Origin: Niallia sp. Man26
GTDB taxonomy: Bacteria > Bacillota > Bacilli > Bacillales > Cytobacillaceae
Direction: 5' to 3'
NCBI RefSeq assembly: GCF_022049065.2
Contig: NZ_CP095743.1
Location: 1,379,001 to 1,443,000, forward strand
Length of the DNA stretch: 64,000 bases
Shown: one piece after another, positions 8,855-17,441 of the stretch
Numbering within the stretch: the stretch's first letter is position 1
Layout of the letters: every line of letters starts with the position of its first letter
The notes under the pieces: generated by a model
The model's database searches: none
Told to the model about the DNA's origin: nothing
What the model saw: the letters and a program-made list of their open reading frames with translations, nothing else
Program-made: the position numbers and the translations under genes

Positions 8855-9517
8855 ATGAAATATAAAAGCGTTTTTGATATTATTGGACCAGTAATGATCG
8901 GCCCGTCCAGTTCCCATACAGCAGGCGCGGCAAGAATTGGCCGGGTGGCAAGAAGCTTGTTTGAAAGACAGCCGAAATGGGTTGATGTACATCTGTATGG
9001 ATCATTTGCTGAAACCTATAAGGGCCATGGAACAGACGTTGCCATCGTGGGAGGTATTCTTGATTTTGATACTTTTGATGAAAGAATAAAATCATCCCTT
9101 GAGTTGGCTGAGCAAAGGGGAATGAAGGTTCAGTTTCATGTAGAAGAGGCCATTCCGGAACATCCTAACACCGCAAGAATTCGTGTAGGCGATGATGACG
9201 GTGAACTGGAACTTGTCGGAATTTCAATCGGTGGTGGAAAGATTGAAATCACAGAACTTAATGGTTTTCAACTCAAGCTATCCGGGCATCATCCAGCCAT
9301 TCTTGTTGTTCATAATGACAGGTTTGGTGCGATTGCTAAAGTGTCTAATGTTTTGGCAAAATATGAAATTAACATTGGGCATATGGAAGTAAGCCGGAAA
9401 GAAAAAGGAAAACTTGCCTTAATGACGATTGAGGTAGACCAAAATATAGAAGAAAAAATTCTGAAAGAAATAGAAGACCTTGAAGGAATGGAAAAGGTTA
9501 CAAGAATTGTTGATTAA
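8855..9517 (+). CDS. sdaAB: L-serine dehydratase, beta subunit
   Basis: A 220-residue subunit of the iron-sulfur L-serine dehydratase that deaminates serine to pyruvate and ammonia. The N-terminal SdaAB signature IGPVMIGPSSSHTAG is clear at residues 9-23; the C-terminal part from about 145 is an ACT domain (HPAILVVHNDRFGAIAKVS). GGGAGAG at 8840-8846 serves the ATG. The alpha subunit begins 16 bases downstream. Both subunits are needed for activity, and the tight pairing matches B. subtilis sdaAB-sdaAA. Confidence 0.95.
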   Translation: MKYKSVFDIIGPVMIGPSSSHTAGAARIGRVARSLFERQPKWVDVHLYGSFAETYKGHGTDVAIVGGILDFDTFDERIKSSLELAEQRGMKVQFHVEEAIPEHPNTARIRVGDDDGELELVGISIGGGKIEITELNGFQLKLSGHHPAILVVHNDRFGAIAKVSNVLAKYEINIGHMEVSRKEKGKLALMTIEVDQNIEEKILKEIEDLEGMEKVTRIVD

Positions 9518-9533
9518 GCTAGGGGGAAGAACG

Positions 9534-10418
9534 ATGTTTCGAAATGTAGCGGAACTTGTAGAGATGGCAAACACGCAAAATAAGCCCATCTCAGAAATAA
9601 TGATTGAGCAAGAGATAGAAATTACAGGAAAAACAAGGGAACAAGTTATTGCCCAAATGGATACAAATTTAACAGTGATGGAGCAGGCAGTTGAACGAGG
9701 GCTTAACGGTGTTGTTTCCCATTCAGGCTTAACTGGCGGAGACGCAGTGCTTATGCAAGAGTATATAAATAAGGGCAACTTCCTGTCAGGTGAAGTAATC
9801 CTTGATGCTGTCAGCAAAGCGGTTGCAACAAATGAAGTGAACGCGGCAATGGGAATGATTTGTGCGACTCCGACAGCAGGCTCTGCTGGCGTTGTTCCAG
9901 GAACATTATTTGCAGTGAAAAACAAACTGAATCCAACTAGGGAGCAAATGCTTAACTTTTTATTTACATCAGGAGCATTAGGGTTTGTTGTTGCAAACAA
10001 TGCGTCTATCTCTGGTGCAGCTGGAGGCTGCCAAGCGGAAGTCGGATCAGCTGCAGGTATGGCAGCGGCAGCTATTGTAGAAATGGCAGGAGGCACGCCA
10101 GAACAAAGCGCTAATGCGATGGCAATCACGTTAAAAAATATGCTTGGACTAGTATGTGACCCAGTTGCTGGACTAGTGGAAGTTCCATGTGTGAAAAGAA
10201 ATGCAATGGGAGCAGCAAATGCGATGATAGCAGCAGATATGGCGCTTGCAGGAATTACAAGCAGAATTCCGTGTGATGAAGTTATCGATGCTATGTACCG
10301 CATTGGTCTAAGTATGCCGTCAAGCTTAAGAGAAACAGCGCAAGGAGGGTTGGCAGCAACACCAACTGGCCGGAGACTGGAAGCAGAAATCTTCGGTAAT
10401 GCTGCAGCAGGAAAGTGA
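9534..10418 (+). CDS. sdaAA: L-serine dehydratase, iron-sulfur-dependent alpha subunit
   Basis: A 294-residue alpha subunit that holds the [4Fe-4S] cluster and the active site. Conserved cysteines are seen in MICATPTAGSAG, GGCQAEVGSAAG and the pair in GLVCDPVAGLVEVPCVKRN. ATG at 9534 with AGGGGGAA at 9521-9528 is chosen; an upstream in-frame start would overlap sdaAB and add 18 residues that do not fit the family N-terminus MFRNVAELVEMA. Its stop overlaps the recG GTG start by four bases, so RecG is translationally coupled to this metabolic operon, as in B. subtilis. Confidence 0.95.
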   Translation: MFRNVAELVEMANTQNKPISEIMIEQEIEITGKTREQVIAQMDTNLTVMEQAVERGLNGVVSHSGLTGGDAVLMQEYINKGNFLSGEVILDAVSKAVATNEVNAAMGMICATPTAGSAGVVPGTLFAVKNKLNPTREQMLNFLFTSGALGFVVANNASISGAAGGCQAEVGSAAGMAAAAIVEMAGGTPEQSANAMAITLKNMLGLVCDPVAGLVEVPCVKRNAMGAANAMIAADMALAGITSRIPCDEVIDAMYRIGLSMPSSLRETAQGGLAATPTGRRLEAEIFGNAAAGK

Positions 10419-12463
10419 ATAAAAATTTAAATCTTCCATTGGACCAGCTAAAAGGCGTCGGACCTGAGACAAGAAAACAGTTAGAAGACATGCGAATTCA
10501 CACGATTTATGATTTGCTTGAATATTTCCCTTATCGTTATGAAGATTTTCGTGTCCGTAATCCAGAAGATATGAAGCATGAAGAAAAGGTGACAGTAGAA
10601 GGGAAGGTCCATAGTGAACCTTCCCTAATCTTTCACGGACGCAAAAAATCCCGATTAACGGTGAAAGTGCTAATTGGCAATGTTTTAATTAGTGCTGTCT
10701 TTTTTAACCAGCATTATTTAAAAAACAAGCTGGCTCTAGGAGAGCTGATTACCGTTACAGGTAAATGGGATCAGCACCGGCAAACAATAACGGCAACACA
10801 TCTGCAAGTCGGCAGTAACCAAAAAGCCCAAGACTTTGAGCCTGTTTATACGGTAAGAGGAAGTATAACGGTTAAAGCTTTAAGGAAATACATTTCAGCA
10901 GCGCTCACTCAATTCGAGCAGGAAATAGAAGAAATTTTTCCAGATTCACTTTTAGCGAAATATAAGCTGATGAGAAGAAGTGACGCACTGCGAATCATCC
11001 ACTTTCCGCCTAGTAGAGAAGAGTTAAAGCTTGCTAGAAGGCGGTTTGTTTACGAAGAATTCTTGCTGTTTCAATTAAAAATGCAGGCATTGCGGAAGCA
11101 CGAGCGCGAAAACTCGCAAGGAATGAAGCAGGAATATAAGCTTGATATGCTGATGGATTTCATTAACGGTCTGCCGTTTCCCCTTACGAGCGCACAAAAA
11201 AGGGTTGTAAATGAGATATTAAAAGATATGAAAAGTCATTACCGTATGAATCGGCTTTTACAGGGAGATGTAGGCTCTGGGAAGACGGTTGTAGCTGCCA
11301 TCGTTTTGTATGCAACCATTCTTGCAGGTCATCAAGGTGCTTTAATGGTTCCAACTGAAATTTTGGCAGAGCAGCATGCAGAATCACTTACGTCCATGTT
11401 TTCAAAAGTAGGAATCCGAGTTGCTTTGCTGACAAGCTCTGTCAAAGGAAAAAAAAGACGAGAACTTTTAAGCGAGCTGAAAGAAGGAAATATACACATC
11501 TTAGTCGGCACGCATGCCCTTATACAAGACGATGTCGAATTCCAATCACTTGGTCTTGTTATTACAGATGAGCAGCATCGCTTCGGTGTTGAACAGCGCA
11601 GAGTGCTGAGAGAGAAAGGGTCAAGTCCAGATGTTCTCTTTATGACAGCGACACCGATTCCAAGAACGCTTGCGATTACAGCTTTTGGAGAAATGGATGT
11701 AAGTATTATTGATGAGATGCCGGCAGGGCGAAAAGCGATTGAAACATACTGGGTGAAACATGATATGCTGACACGAATACTGCAATTCATGGAGAAAGAG
11801 CTCTCCCAAGGAAGACAAGCATATGTCATTTGTCCGCTGATAGAAGAATCAGAGAAGCTGGATGTGCAAAATGCAATAGATGTGCATACAACATTGGCGA
11901 CCTTTTTCCAAGGCCGTTATAAGGTTGGACTCATGCACGGCAAGCTTCCTGCAGTTGAAAAGGATGCCATTATGAAGGAATTCAGCGAAAATGAAACACA
12001 GATTCTTGTCAGCACAACAGTAGTCGAGGTTGGTGTAAATGTTCCAAATGCTACATTCATGCTCATTTATGATGCAGAAAGATTCGGTCTGTCACAGCTG
12101 CACCAACTTAGAGGCCGTGTCGGCCGGGGCGATGCTCAATCATATTGTGTGCTAATAGCAGATCCGAAAACGGATGTTGGAAAAGAACGAATGAAAATTA
12201 TGACGGAAACAAACGACGGGTTTGTTTTGAGCGAAAAAGACTTGGAGCTTAGAGGCCCAGGTGACTTTTTTGGCAGGAAGCAAAGCGGTGTGCCAGAATT
12301 TAAGATGGCAGATATGGTTCATGACTATCGAGTTCTTGAAACAGCCAGAAATGACGCCGCTGTTCTTGTCGACTCGAAGGCGTTTTGGGAGTCTGATGAA
12401 TACCGCATTTTAAGGGAGATGCTCGAGCGAACGGGAGTAATGTCAGGAGAAAAACTGGATTAA
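10415..12463 (+). CDS. recG: ATP-dependent DNA helicase RecG
   Basis: A 682-residue helicase that regresses stalled replication forks and migrates Holliday junctions. The N-terminal wedge/OB domain (about 1-165) precedes superfamily-2 motifs: LLQGDVGSGKTVVA (Walker A, near 285), the DEQH box near 388, MTATPIPRTL, VSTTVVEVGVNVPNA and QLRGRVGRG. The C-terminal TRG-type hook GRKQSGVPEFKMADM is present. The start is GTG at 10415 inside the sdaAA stop, giving the usual LDQLKGVGP start region. A terminator follows. Nothing is missing. Confidence 0.96.
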   Translation: MNKNLNLPLDQLKGVGPETRKQLEDMRIHTIYDLLEYFPYRYEDFRVRNPEDMKHEEKVTVEGKVHSEPSLIFHGRKKSRLTVKVLIGNVLISAVFFNQHYLKNKLALGELITVTGKWDQHRQTITATHLQVGSNQKAQDFEPVYTVRGSITVKALRKYISAALTQFEQEIEEIFPDSLLAKYKLMRRSDALRIIHFPPSREELKLARRRFVYEEFLLFQLKMQALRKHERENSQGMKQEYKLDMLMDFINGLPFPLTSAQKRVVNEILKDMKSHYRMNRLLQGDVGSGKTVVAAIVLYATILAGHQGALMVPTEILAEQHAESLTSMFSKVGIRVALLTSSVKGKKRRELLSELKEGNIHILVGTHALIQDDVEFQSLGLVITDEQHRFGVEQRRVLREKGSSPDVLFMTATPIPRTLAITAFGEMDVSIIDEMPAGRKAIETYWVKHDMLTRILQFMEKELSQGRQAYVICPLIEESEKLDVQNAIDVHTTLATFFQGRYKVGLMHGKLPAVEKDAIMKEFSENETQILVSTTVVEVGVNVPNATFMLIYDAERFGLSQLHQLRGRVGRGDAQSYCVLIADPKTDVGKERMKIMTETNDGFVLSEKDLELRGPGDFFGRKQSGVPEFKMADMVHDYRVLETARNDAAVLVDSKAFWESDEYRILREMLERTGVMSGEKLD

Positions 12464-12480
12464 AACGAGAATGGAAGAAA

Positions 12481-12520
12481 GGCAGATTGCAAAGTTACAG
12501 CTTGCAATCTGCCTTTTATT
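12481..12520 (+). terminator. Terminator after recG
   Basis: GGCAGATTGCAA at 12481-12492 pairs perfectly with TTGCAATCTGCC at 12502-12513, followed by TTTTATTT. The right arm also supplies the probable -35 hexamer of the fapR promoter. Confidence 0.9.
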
Positions 12521-12553
12521 TATTATATACTACTATTAGTACCTAGTCTTAAT
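12502..12553 (+). promoter_or_regulatory. fapR promoter with FapR operator
   Basis: The sequence ATTAGTACCTAGTCTTAAT at 12535-12553 matches the known Bacillus FapR-binding inverted repeat essentially base for base. Just upstream TTGCAA at 12502-12507 and TATATA at 12524-12529, 16 bp apart, form a plausible sigma-A promoter. The operator covers the expected transcription start, so FapR bound here would repress its own operon until malonyl-CoA releases it. Confidence 0.9.
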
Positions 12554-12572
12554 AGCGCGGACGGTGTTGCAG

Positions 12573-13139
12573 ATGAGAAGAAGCAAAAAAGAACGGCAAT
12601 CATTGTTAGTACAAACAATTAAAGAAACACCTTTCATTACAGATGAAGAATTGGCGGAAAAATTTTCGGTTAGTGTGCAGACAATCAGATTAGATCGTTT
12701 AGAATTATCCATTCCTGAGCTGAGGGAAAGGATAAAAACGGTTGCGACGAAGACACTAGAGGATGAAGTGAAATCATTGCCGATTGAAGAGGTAATCGGA
12801 GAAATTATAGATGTCGAATTAGACAGCAACGCTATATCTATGCTAGAAATCATGCCAGAGCATGTTTTCAAGCGGAACGGTATTGCCAGAGGGCATCATT
12901 TGTTTGCACAGGCGAATTCTTTAGCTGTTGCTTTAATAGATGATGACTTGGCTCTTACTGCTAAAGCTAATATCCACTTTACATCTTCTGTCAATTTAGG
13001 AGAACGTATCATCGCAAAAGCAAAAGTAACAAATATTGACGAGAAAAGTGGCAGAACAACAGTCGAAGTAAACAGTTATGTGCAGTCTGAACTTGTTTTT
13101 AAAGGTCATTTTGAAATGTACCGGTCAAAAAATAAATAA
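12573..13139 (+). CDS. fapR: Fatty acid and phospholipid synthesis repressor FapR
   Basis: A 188-residue repressor. The N-terminal helix-turn-helix is [28 protein letters not shown] split over residues 20-48; the C-terminal hot-dog fold (about 70-185) binds malonyl-CoA or malonyl-ACP, with [17 protein letters not shown] as the effector-binding signature. ATG at 12573 is chosen because it gives the conserved MRRSKKERQ start with GGACGG eight bases upstream; a GTG nine bases earlier lacks a site. The FapR operator lies in its own promoter, and plsX, fabD and fabG follow, matching the B. subtilis operon. Confidence 0.96.
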   Translation: MRRSKKERQSLLVQTIKETPFITDEELAEKFSVSVQTIRLDRLELSIPELRERIKTVATKTLEDEVKSLPIEEVIGEIIDVELDSNAISMLEIMPEHVFKRNGIARGHHLFAQANSLAVALIDDDLALTAKANIHFTSSVNLGERIIAKAKVTNIDEKSGRTTVEVNSYVQSELVFKGHFEMYRSKNK

Positions 13140-13154
13140 CTGGGAGAAATTATT

Positions 13155-14141
13155 ATGAGAATTGCGTTAGATGCAATGGGCGGAGATAACGCACCAAAGG
13201 AAATTGTCGCTGGTGCTATAAAAGCTGTTCAAGCTTTTCCAGATATCGAAATTCTGCTTGTTGGTGACGAAAAACAAATTAATCCCTTCTTGACGGAGAA
13301 AGAAAGAATATCTATTTTACATACGGAAGAACAAATACTTGCTACAGATGAACCTGCACGGGCAGTGCGAAGAAAGAAAAATGCCAGCATGGTTTTATGT
13401 GCAAATGAAGTAAAGGAACAAAAAGCCGATGCTTTTATTTCAGCAGGAAATACAGGCGCATTGATGGCAACAGGCCTTTTTGTCGTTGGCAGAATAAATG
13501 GCATTGAAAGACCAGCTTTAGCACCGACACTCCCAACGATAGGCGGAGATGGCTTTTTGCTACTTGACGTTGGTGCAAATGTAGATGCTAAACCGGAGCA
13601 TCTTGTGCAATACGGGATAATGGGAAGTATCTATATGGAGAAAGCCCTTGGAATTGCCGAGCCGCGAGTTGGGCTTTTAAATATCGGAACAGAAGAGAAA
13701 AAAGGAAATGACTTAACGAAGAAAACCTTTGAAGAGTTAAAAAATGCCCCTATCAACTTTATCGGGAATGTTGAAGCAAGAGATTTGCTTGACGGTGTCT
13801 GTGATGTTGTTGTAACAGACGGGTTTACTGGGAATATGGTCCTTAAGACTATTGAAGGAACAGCATTGTCCATGTTTAAGATGCTTAAAGAAGTAATGAC
13901 AAGCAGTTTAAAGACAAAGCTTGCAGCAGGTGCAATGAAACCGGAGCTAAGGGGCTTGAAGAACAAGCTTGACTACTCTGAGTATGGCGGTGCAGCATTG
14001 TTTGGTCTTAACGCCCCTGTTATTAAAGCTCACGGATCTTCTGACAGCAACGCGATATACAACGCCATCAGACAGACAAGAGATGTTGTAAAGTCTGAAG
14101 TAATCGGCACTATCAAGACAACGATTGAAAATGAAGGGTAA
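13155..14141 (+). CDS. plsX: Phosphate acyltransferase PlsX
   Basis: A 328-residue peripheral membrane enzyme that makes acyl-phosphate from acyl-ACP and orthophosphate, the first step of phosphatidic acid synthesis in Firmicutes. The N-terminus [14 protein letters not shown], the [12 protein letters not shown] motif near 100, [15 protein letters not shown] near 135 and [14 protein letters not shown] near 220 are family hallmarks. GGGAGAAA at 13142-13149 serves the ATG; the gene starts 15 bases after fapR. It probably shares the FapR-controlled transcript. Confidence 0.97.
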   Translation: MRIALDAMGGDNAPKEIVAGAIKAVQAFPDIEILLVGDEKQINPFLTEKERISILHTEEQILATDEPARAVRRKKNASMVLCANEVKEQKADAFISAGNTGALMATGLFVVGRINGIERPALAPTLPTIGGDGFLLLDVGANVDAKPEHLVQYGIMGSIYMEKALGIAEPRVGLLNIGTEEKKGNDLTKKTFEELKNAPINFIGNVEARDLLDGVCDVVVTDGFTGNMVLKTIEGTALSMFKMLKEVMTSSLKTKLAAGAMKPELRGLKNKLDYSEYGGAALFGLNAPVIKAHGSSDSNAIYNAIRQTRDVVKSEVIGTIKTTIENEG

Positions 14142-14181
14142 TGCTAAAACAAGCAAACCAGCATAGAAAGGAAAGATGGTA

Positions 14182-15126
14182 ATGAGTAAAATAGCTTTTA
14201 TGTTTCCAGGCCAAGGCTCCCAATCTGTTGGAATGGGCAAGGATTTAGCGGCAAATTTTGAACCTGCCGGTGAAATTTTTAAAAAAGCAGATGAAAGATT
14301 AGGTTTTTCTTTATCTTCCATTATCTTTGAAGGCCCTAAAGAAGAGCTGACATTAACACAAAATACACAGCCTGCATTGCTTACAGCAAGTACAGCACTG
14401 CTTGAGCACTTTAAAAAGCATGGAATTCAAGCAGATTTTGTAGCAGGACACAGCCTAGGTGAATATTCTGCTTTAGTGGCTGCTAATGTTCTATCCTTTG
14501 AGGATGCAGTATATGCTGTCCGCAAAAGAGGGGAATACATGCAGGAAGCAGTCCCGGCAGGACAAGGGGCTATGGCTGCAGTCTTGGGACTTGAGCGCGG
14601 TAAGTTAACAGAGGTTACAGAGGCTGTTTCAAGTGAAGGAAACGCAGTACAGCTTGCTAACCTGAATTGTCCAGGTCAAATCGTTATTTCTGGAACAGTT
14701 AAAGGTGTTGAGCTTGCTTCTGAACAAGCAAAAGCAGCTGGCGCAAAACGGGCGATACCGTTGGAAGTAAGCGGGCCTTTCCATTCTGAGTTAATGAAGC
14801 CTGCTGCGGAAAGATTCGCATCCGTCCTTGATGAACTGTCTATGAACGACGCAGAGATTCCTGTAATCGCAAACGTAACAGCAGCACCACTTTCCGCAAA
14901 AACAGAAATCAAAGAAAAATTAATCGAACAGCTTTATTCCTCTGTTCTATGGGAGGATTCTATCCAAAAAATGATAGAATTAGGTGTTGATACATTTATC
15001 GAGATTGGACCTGGGAAAGTGTTGGCAGGTTTAGTGAAGAAAATTGACCGGAATGTGCGCATTTATTCTGTGTATGATGAAGAAACTAGCAACAGTGTTG
15101 CAGCAGCGTTAAAAGGAGACGAATAA
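14182..15126 (+). CDS. fabD: Malonyl-CoA:ACP transacylase FabD
   Basis: A 314-residue enzyme transferring malonyl from CoA to acyl carrier protein. The nucleophile motif [11 protein letters not shown] (serine near residue 90), the N-terminal [15 protein letters not shown] and the C-terminal histidine in SGPFHSELM are present. The ATG at 14182 is preferred over an ATG two codons upstream because the AGAAAGGAA site at 14165-14173 is then about nine bases away and the family start MSKIAF results. It abuts fabG by one base. Confidence 0.96.
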   Translation: MSKIAFMFPGQGSQSVGMGKDLAANFEPAGEIFKKADERLGFSLSSIIFEGPKEELTLTQNTQPALLTASTALLEHFKKHGIQADFVAGHSLGEYSALVAANVLSFEDAVYAVRKRGEYMQEAVPAGQGAMAAVLGLERGKLTEVTEAVSSEGNAVQLANLNCPGQIVISGTVKGVELASEQAKAAGAKRAIPLEVSGPFHSELMKPAAERFASVLDELSMNDAEIPVIANVTAAPLSAKTEIKEKLIEQLYSSVLWEDSIQKMIELGVDTFIEIGPGKVLAGLVKKIDRNVRIYSVYDEETSNSVAAALKGDE

Positions 15127-15127
15127 T

Positions 15128-15871
15128 ATGAAACTAGATGGTAAAACAGCGTTAGTAACAGGCGGGTCTAGAGGAATCGGCCGTGCGATTGCTTTAAAAC
15201 TTGCGAAAGAAGGAGCTAACGTAGCTGTCAATTACGCAGGAAGTGCAGCTCTTGCTAATGAAGTTGTTGAGGAAATCAAACAGCTTGGCAAAGATGCGAT
15301 TGCAATCCAATGCGATGTTTCAAACGGCGAATCTGTAGCTGAGATGATAAAAGAAACAATTGCTCACTTTGGAAGCCTGGACATTCTTGTGAACAATGCT
15401 GGTATTACAAGAGATAACCTTTTGATGCGCATGAAAGAATCAGAGTGGGATGATGTTATCAACACGAATTTGAAGGGCGTCTTCCATTGCACGAAGGGTG
15501 TTACAAGACAAATGATGAAGCAAAGAAAAGGAAGAATTATTAACATTACTTCCATTGTCGGTGTAACAGGTAATCCCGGGCAAGCAAACTACGTAGCAGC
15601 AAAAGCAGGAGTTATCGGCTTAACGAAAACAACTGCTAAAGAGCTTGCAGCACGAAATATTACTGTAAATGCAGTTGCACCTGGGTTCATCACAACAGAT
15701 ATGACGGATAAACTGCCAGAAGATGTGAAAAATGCGATGCTTTCGCAAATTCCCCTTGCGAAATTCGGCGATCCGGATGATATCGCAAATGCAGTTGTAT
15801 TTTTAGCTTCTGATGAGAGCGGCTATATTACAGGGCAAACAATCCACATTGATGGCGGTATGTATATGTAA
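15128..15871 (+). CDS. fabG: 3-oxoacyl-ACP reductase FabG
   Basis: A 247-residue short-chain dehydrogenase reducing 3-oxoacyl-ACP with NADPH in each elongation round. The Rossmann motif [23 protein letters not shown], the catalytic serine in NITSIVG and the YxxxK of [11 protein letters not shown] are all visible. The C-terminal [12 protein letters not shown] is typical of FabG. GGAGACG before the ATG is within the end of fabD. Last gene of the fapR-plsX-fabD-fabG cluster; acpP follows after about 150 bp. Confidence 0.97.
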   Translation: MKLDGKTALVTGGSRGIGRAIALKLAKEGANVAVNYAGSAALANEVVEEIKQLGKDAIAIQCDVSNGESVAEMIKETIAHFGSLDILVNNAGITRDNLLMRMKESEWDDVINTNLKGVFHCTKGVTRQMMKQRKGRIINITSIVGVTGNPGQANYVAAKAGVIGLTKTTAKELAARNITVNAVAPGFITTDMTDKLPEDVKNAMLSQIPLAKFGDPDDIANAVVFLASDESGYITGQTIHIDGGMYM

Positions 15872-15966
15872 TAAATTTGAAATATGCTGATATTAATAAA
15901 AATGATGCAATCAAGAAATACTTTAACGTAAAGCTTATTTCAGCATATTTTTCATTTGTAATAAAA

Positions 15967-16001
15967 AGAGCATTTATTATTTGCTCGAAATGCTCTATAA
16001 T
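15967..16001 (+). promoter_or_regulatory. Probable acpP promoter with inverted repeat
   Basis: A perfect TATAAT lies at 15996-16001, with TTTATT 17 bp upstream as a weak -35. Between them AGAGCATTT (15967-15975) and AAATGCTCT (15988-15996) form a perfect 9-bp inverted repeat with a 12-base spacer. The placement suggests acpP can be transcribed separately from fabG; the repeat could be an operator or a hairpin. A longer-spaced repeat, AATATGCTGA (15881-15890) with TCAGCATATT (15940-15949), lies upstream. Confidence 0.45.
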
Positions 16002-16022
16002 CATTGAGGGGAGGTGACTAGA

Positions 16023-16253
16023 ATGTCAGATGTATTAGAACGCGTAACGAAAATCGTTGTTGATCGTCTTGGAGTTGAAGAGTCAGAAGTTAAGCCTGAA
16101 GCTTCTTTCAAAGATGACCTAGGAGCAGATTCTCTAGATGTAGTAGAACTTGTTATGGAACTTGAAGATGAGTTCGACATGGAGATTTCTGACGACGATG
16201 CTGAAAAGATTGTAACAGTAGGAGATGCTGTTAATTACATAGGTAATCGTTAA
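16023..16253 (+). CDS. acpP: Acyl carrier protein
   Basis: A 76-residue, very acidic carrier protein for growing acyl chains. The phosphopantetheine attachment serine is S37 in [15 protein letters not shown] at 16023 is chosen because GGGGAGGTGA at 16008-16016 then sits at normal spacing; the GTG at 16014 is part of that ribosome site. It follows fabG after a gap that seems to contain its own promoter, and is closed by a terminator. It is the central cofactor protein for FabD, FabG and PlsX encoded upstream. Confidence 0.98.
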   Translation: MSDVLERVTKIVVDRLGVEESEVKPEASFKDDLGADSLDVVELVMELEDEFDMEISDDDAEKIVTVGDAVNYIGNR

Positions 16254-16263
16254 TCCAACCAAT

Positions 16264-16292
16264 AAAAGCTCCGTTAAATAGCGGGGCTTTTA
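16264..16292 (+). terminator. Terminator after acpP
   Basis: AAAAGCTCCG at 16264-16273 pairs with CGGGGCTTTT at 16282-16291 with one G-U pair, ending the acpP transcript. Confidence 0.8.
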
Positions 16293-16576
16293 GATTGCAA
16301 AAAAATAGGGAAATTAATGCTGTCGAAGTTTATTAAAATGTACAGCGCACTTTTGCATGGAACCTTATACAAGCCTCTGTTAGAAAAATGCTGGCAAATG
16401 GCTGAAAGTTAGTTTAAAATAATAAGGATTTCATAAGCAAAAAGCGCATATAAAAGACAGCCTATCTGAAAGGAACGGCTTGGAGAGAAAAAACTTTCCA
16501 AGTTTCTTTGCGTTTTTTATCTGTTTTACTTAAACTTATTATTGATATGTAAACTTAGTGCTAAGGTGGAGGCAAA
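16293..16576 (+). other. acpP-rnc intergenic region with a hairpin
   Basis: No gene is seen. CTTGGAGAG at 16479-16487 pairs with CTTTCCAAG at 16494-16502 (one wobble pair), and TTTGCGTTTTTTAT follows at 16507-16520, so this looks like a second terminator or an attenuator in the rnc leader. AAAAAGCGCA near 16440-16448 could extend the pairing with the downstream TGCG run. A clear promoter for rnc was not recognised. Confidence 0.4.
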
Positions 16577-17329
16577 ATGCGAGGCAACGGAAAAGATAAG
16601 AGACATACACGTCCAAATGATAAAAAATTAAAAGAATTGCAAGAAAATCTGGGCATCCAGTTTGAAAACGAAAAATTGTTAAAACAAGCATTTACTCATT
16701 CATCATATGTGAATGAGCATCGCAGAAAGCCTCATGAAGACAATGAAAGACTCGAATTTCTAGGAGATGCAGTATTAGAACTTACCGTTTCTCAATTCCT
16801 CTTTAAGAAATTCCCGATGATGAGCGAAGGTGAGCTGACGAAGCTGCGGGCAGCAATTGTTTGTGAACCGTCACTTGTTTCTTTTGCTAATGATCAATCG
16901 TTCGGCAAGTTTGTCTTGCTTGGCAAGGGAGAGGAAATGACAGGAGGGCGAGCTCGTCCAGCTCTTCTAGCGGATGTTTTTGAGGCATTTATCGGAGCTC
17001 TTTACCTGGATCAAGGACTGGAGCAGGTTGTTGTCTTCCTTGAGAAAGTCGTGTTTCCGAAGATTAATTCCGGTGCTTTTTCTCATGTGATGGATTTTAA
17101 GAGTCAGCTTCAGGAATTTGTCCAACGAGACGCAGTTGGGACTATTTCCTATCGAATTCTGCAAGAAAAAGGTCCTGCTCATAACAGGGAGTTCGTATCC
17201 CAAGTGTTCTTAAATGATATGGAGTTAGGAACTGGAACAGGACGCTCTAAAAAAGAAGCAGAACAGCATGCAGCACAGATGTCGTTAACTATGCTGAAGA
17301 CAAAAGATGCTAAGACAGATAAAAACTGA
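16577..17329 (+). CDS. rnc: Ribonuclease III
   Basis: A 250-residue double-strand-specific RNase that processes rRNA precursors and other duplex RNA, including the SRP RNA in Bacillus. The signature [13 protein letters not shown] near 60-72 and the second acidic site [15 protein letters not shown] near 136-150 are intact. A C-terminal double-stranded RNA-binding domain (about 170-242) ends with [24 protein letters not shown] at 16564-16571 serves the ATG. smc and ftsY follow, the conserved rnc-smc-ftsY block. Confidence 0.97.
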   Translation: MRGNGKDKRHTRPNDKKLKELQENLGIQFENEKLLKQAFTHSSYVNEHRRKPHEDNERLEFLGDAVLELTVSQFLFKKFPMMSEGELTKLRAAIVCEPSLVSFANDQSFGKFVLLGKGEEMTGGRARPALLADVFEAFIGALYLDQGLEQVVVFLEKVVFPKINSGAFSHVMDFKSQLQEFVQRDAVGTISYRILQEKGPAHNREFVSQVFLNDMELGTGTGRSKKEAEQHAAQMSLTMLKTKDAKTDKN

Positions 17330-17441
17330 TAAAAGCACCTATAAGAAGAAAGCGAAATCACTGTTGATTCTTTGCTTTCTTAATAACCAAAGACAACTAG
17401 AGATGATGCAAAAAAGTAAAGGGGTTTAGGAGGTGAGGTAA

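Noticed and set aside
9419..10303. Long minus-strand open frame (294 codons) opposite sdaAB/sdaAA
   Set aside because: It is the antisense shadow of a well-conserved coding region, has no ribosome site, and its Ala/Ser/Pro-rich translation matches no family.
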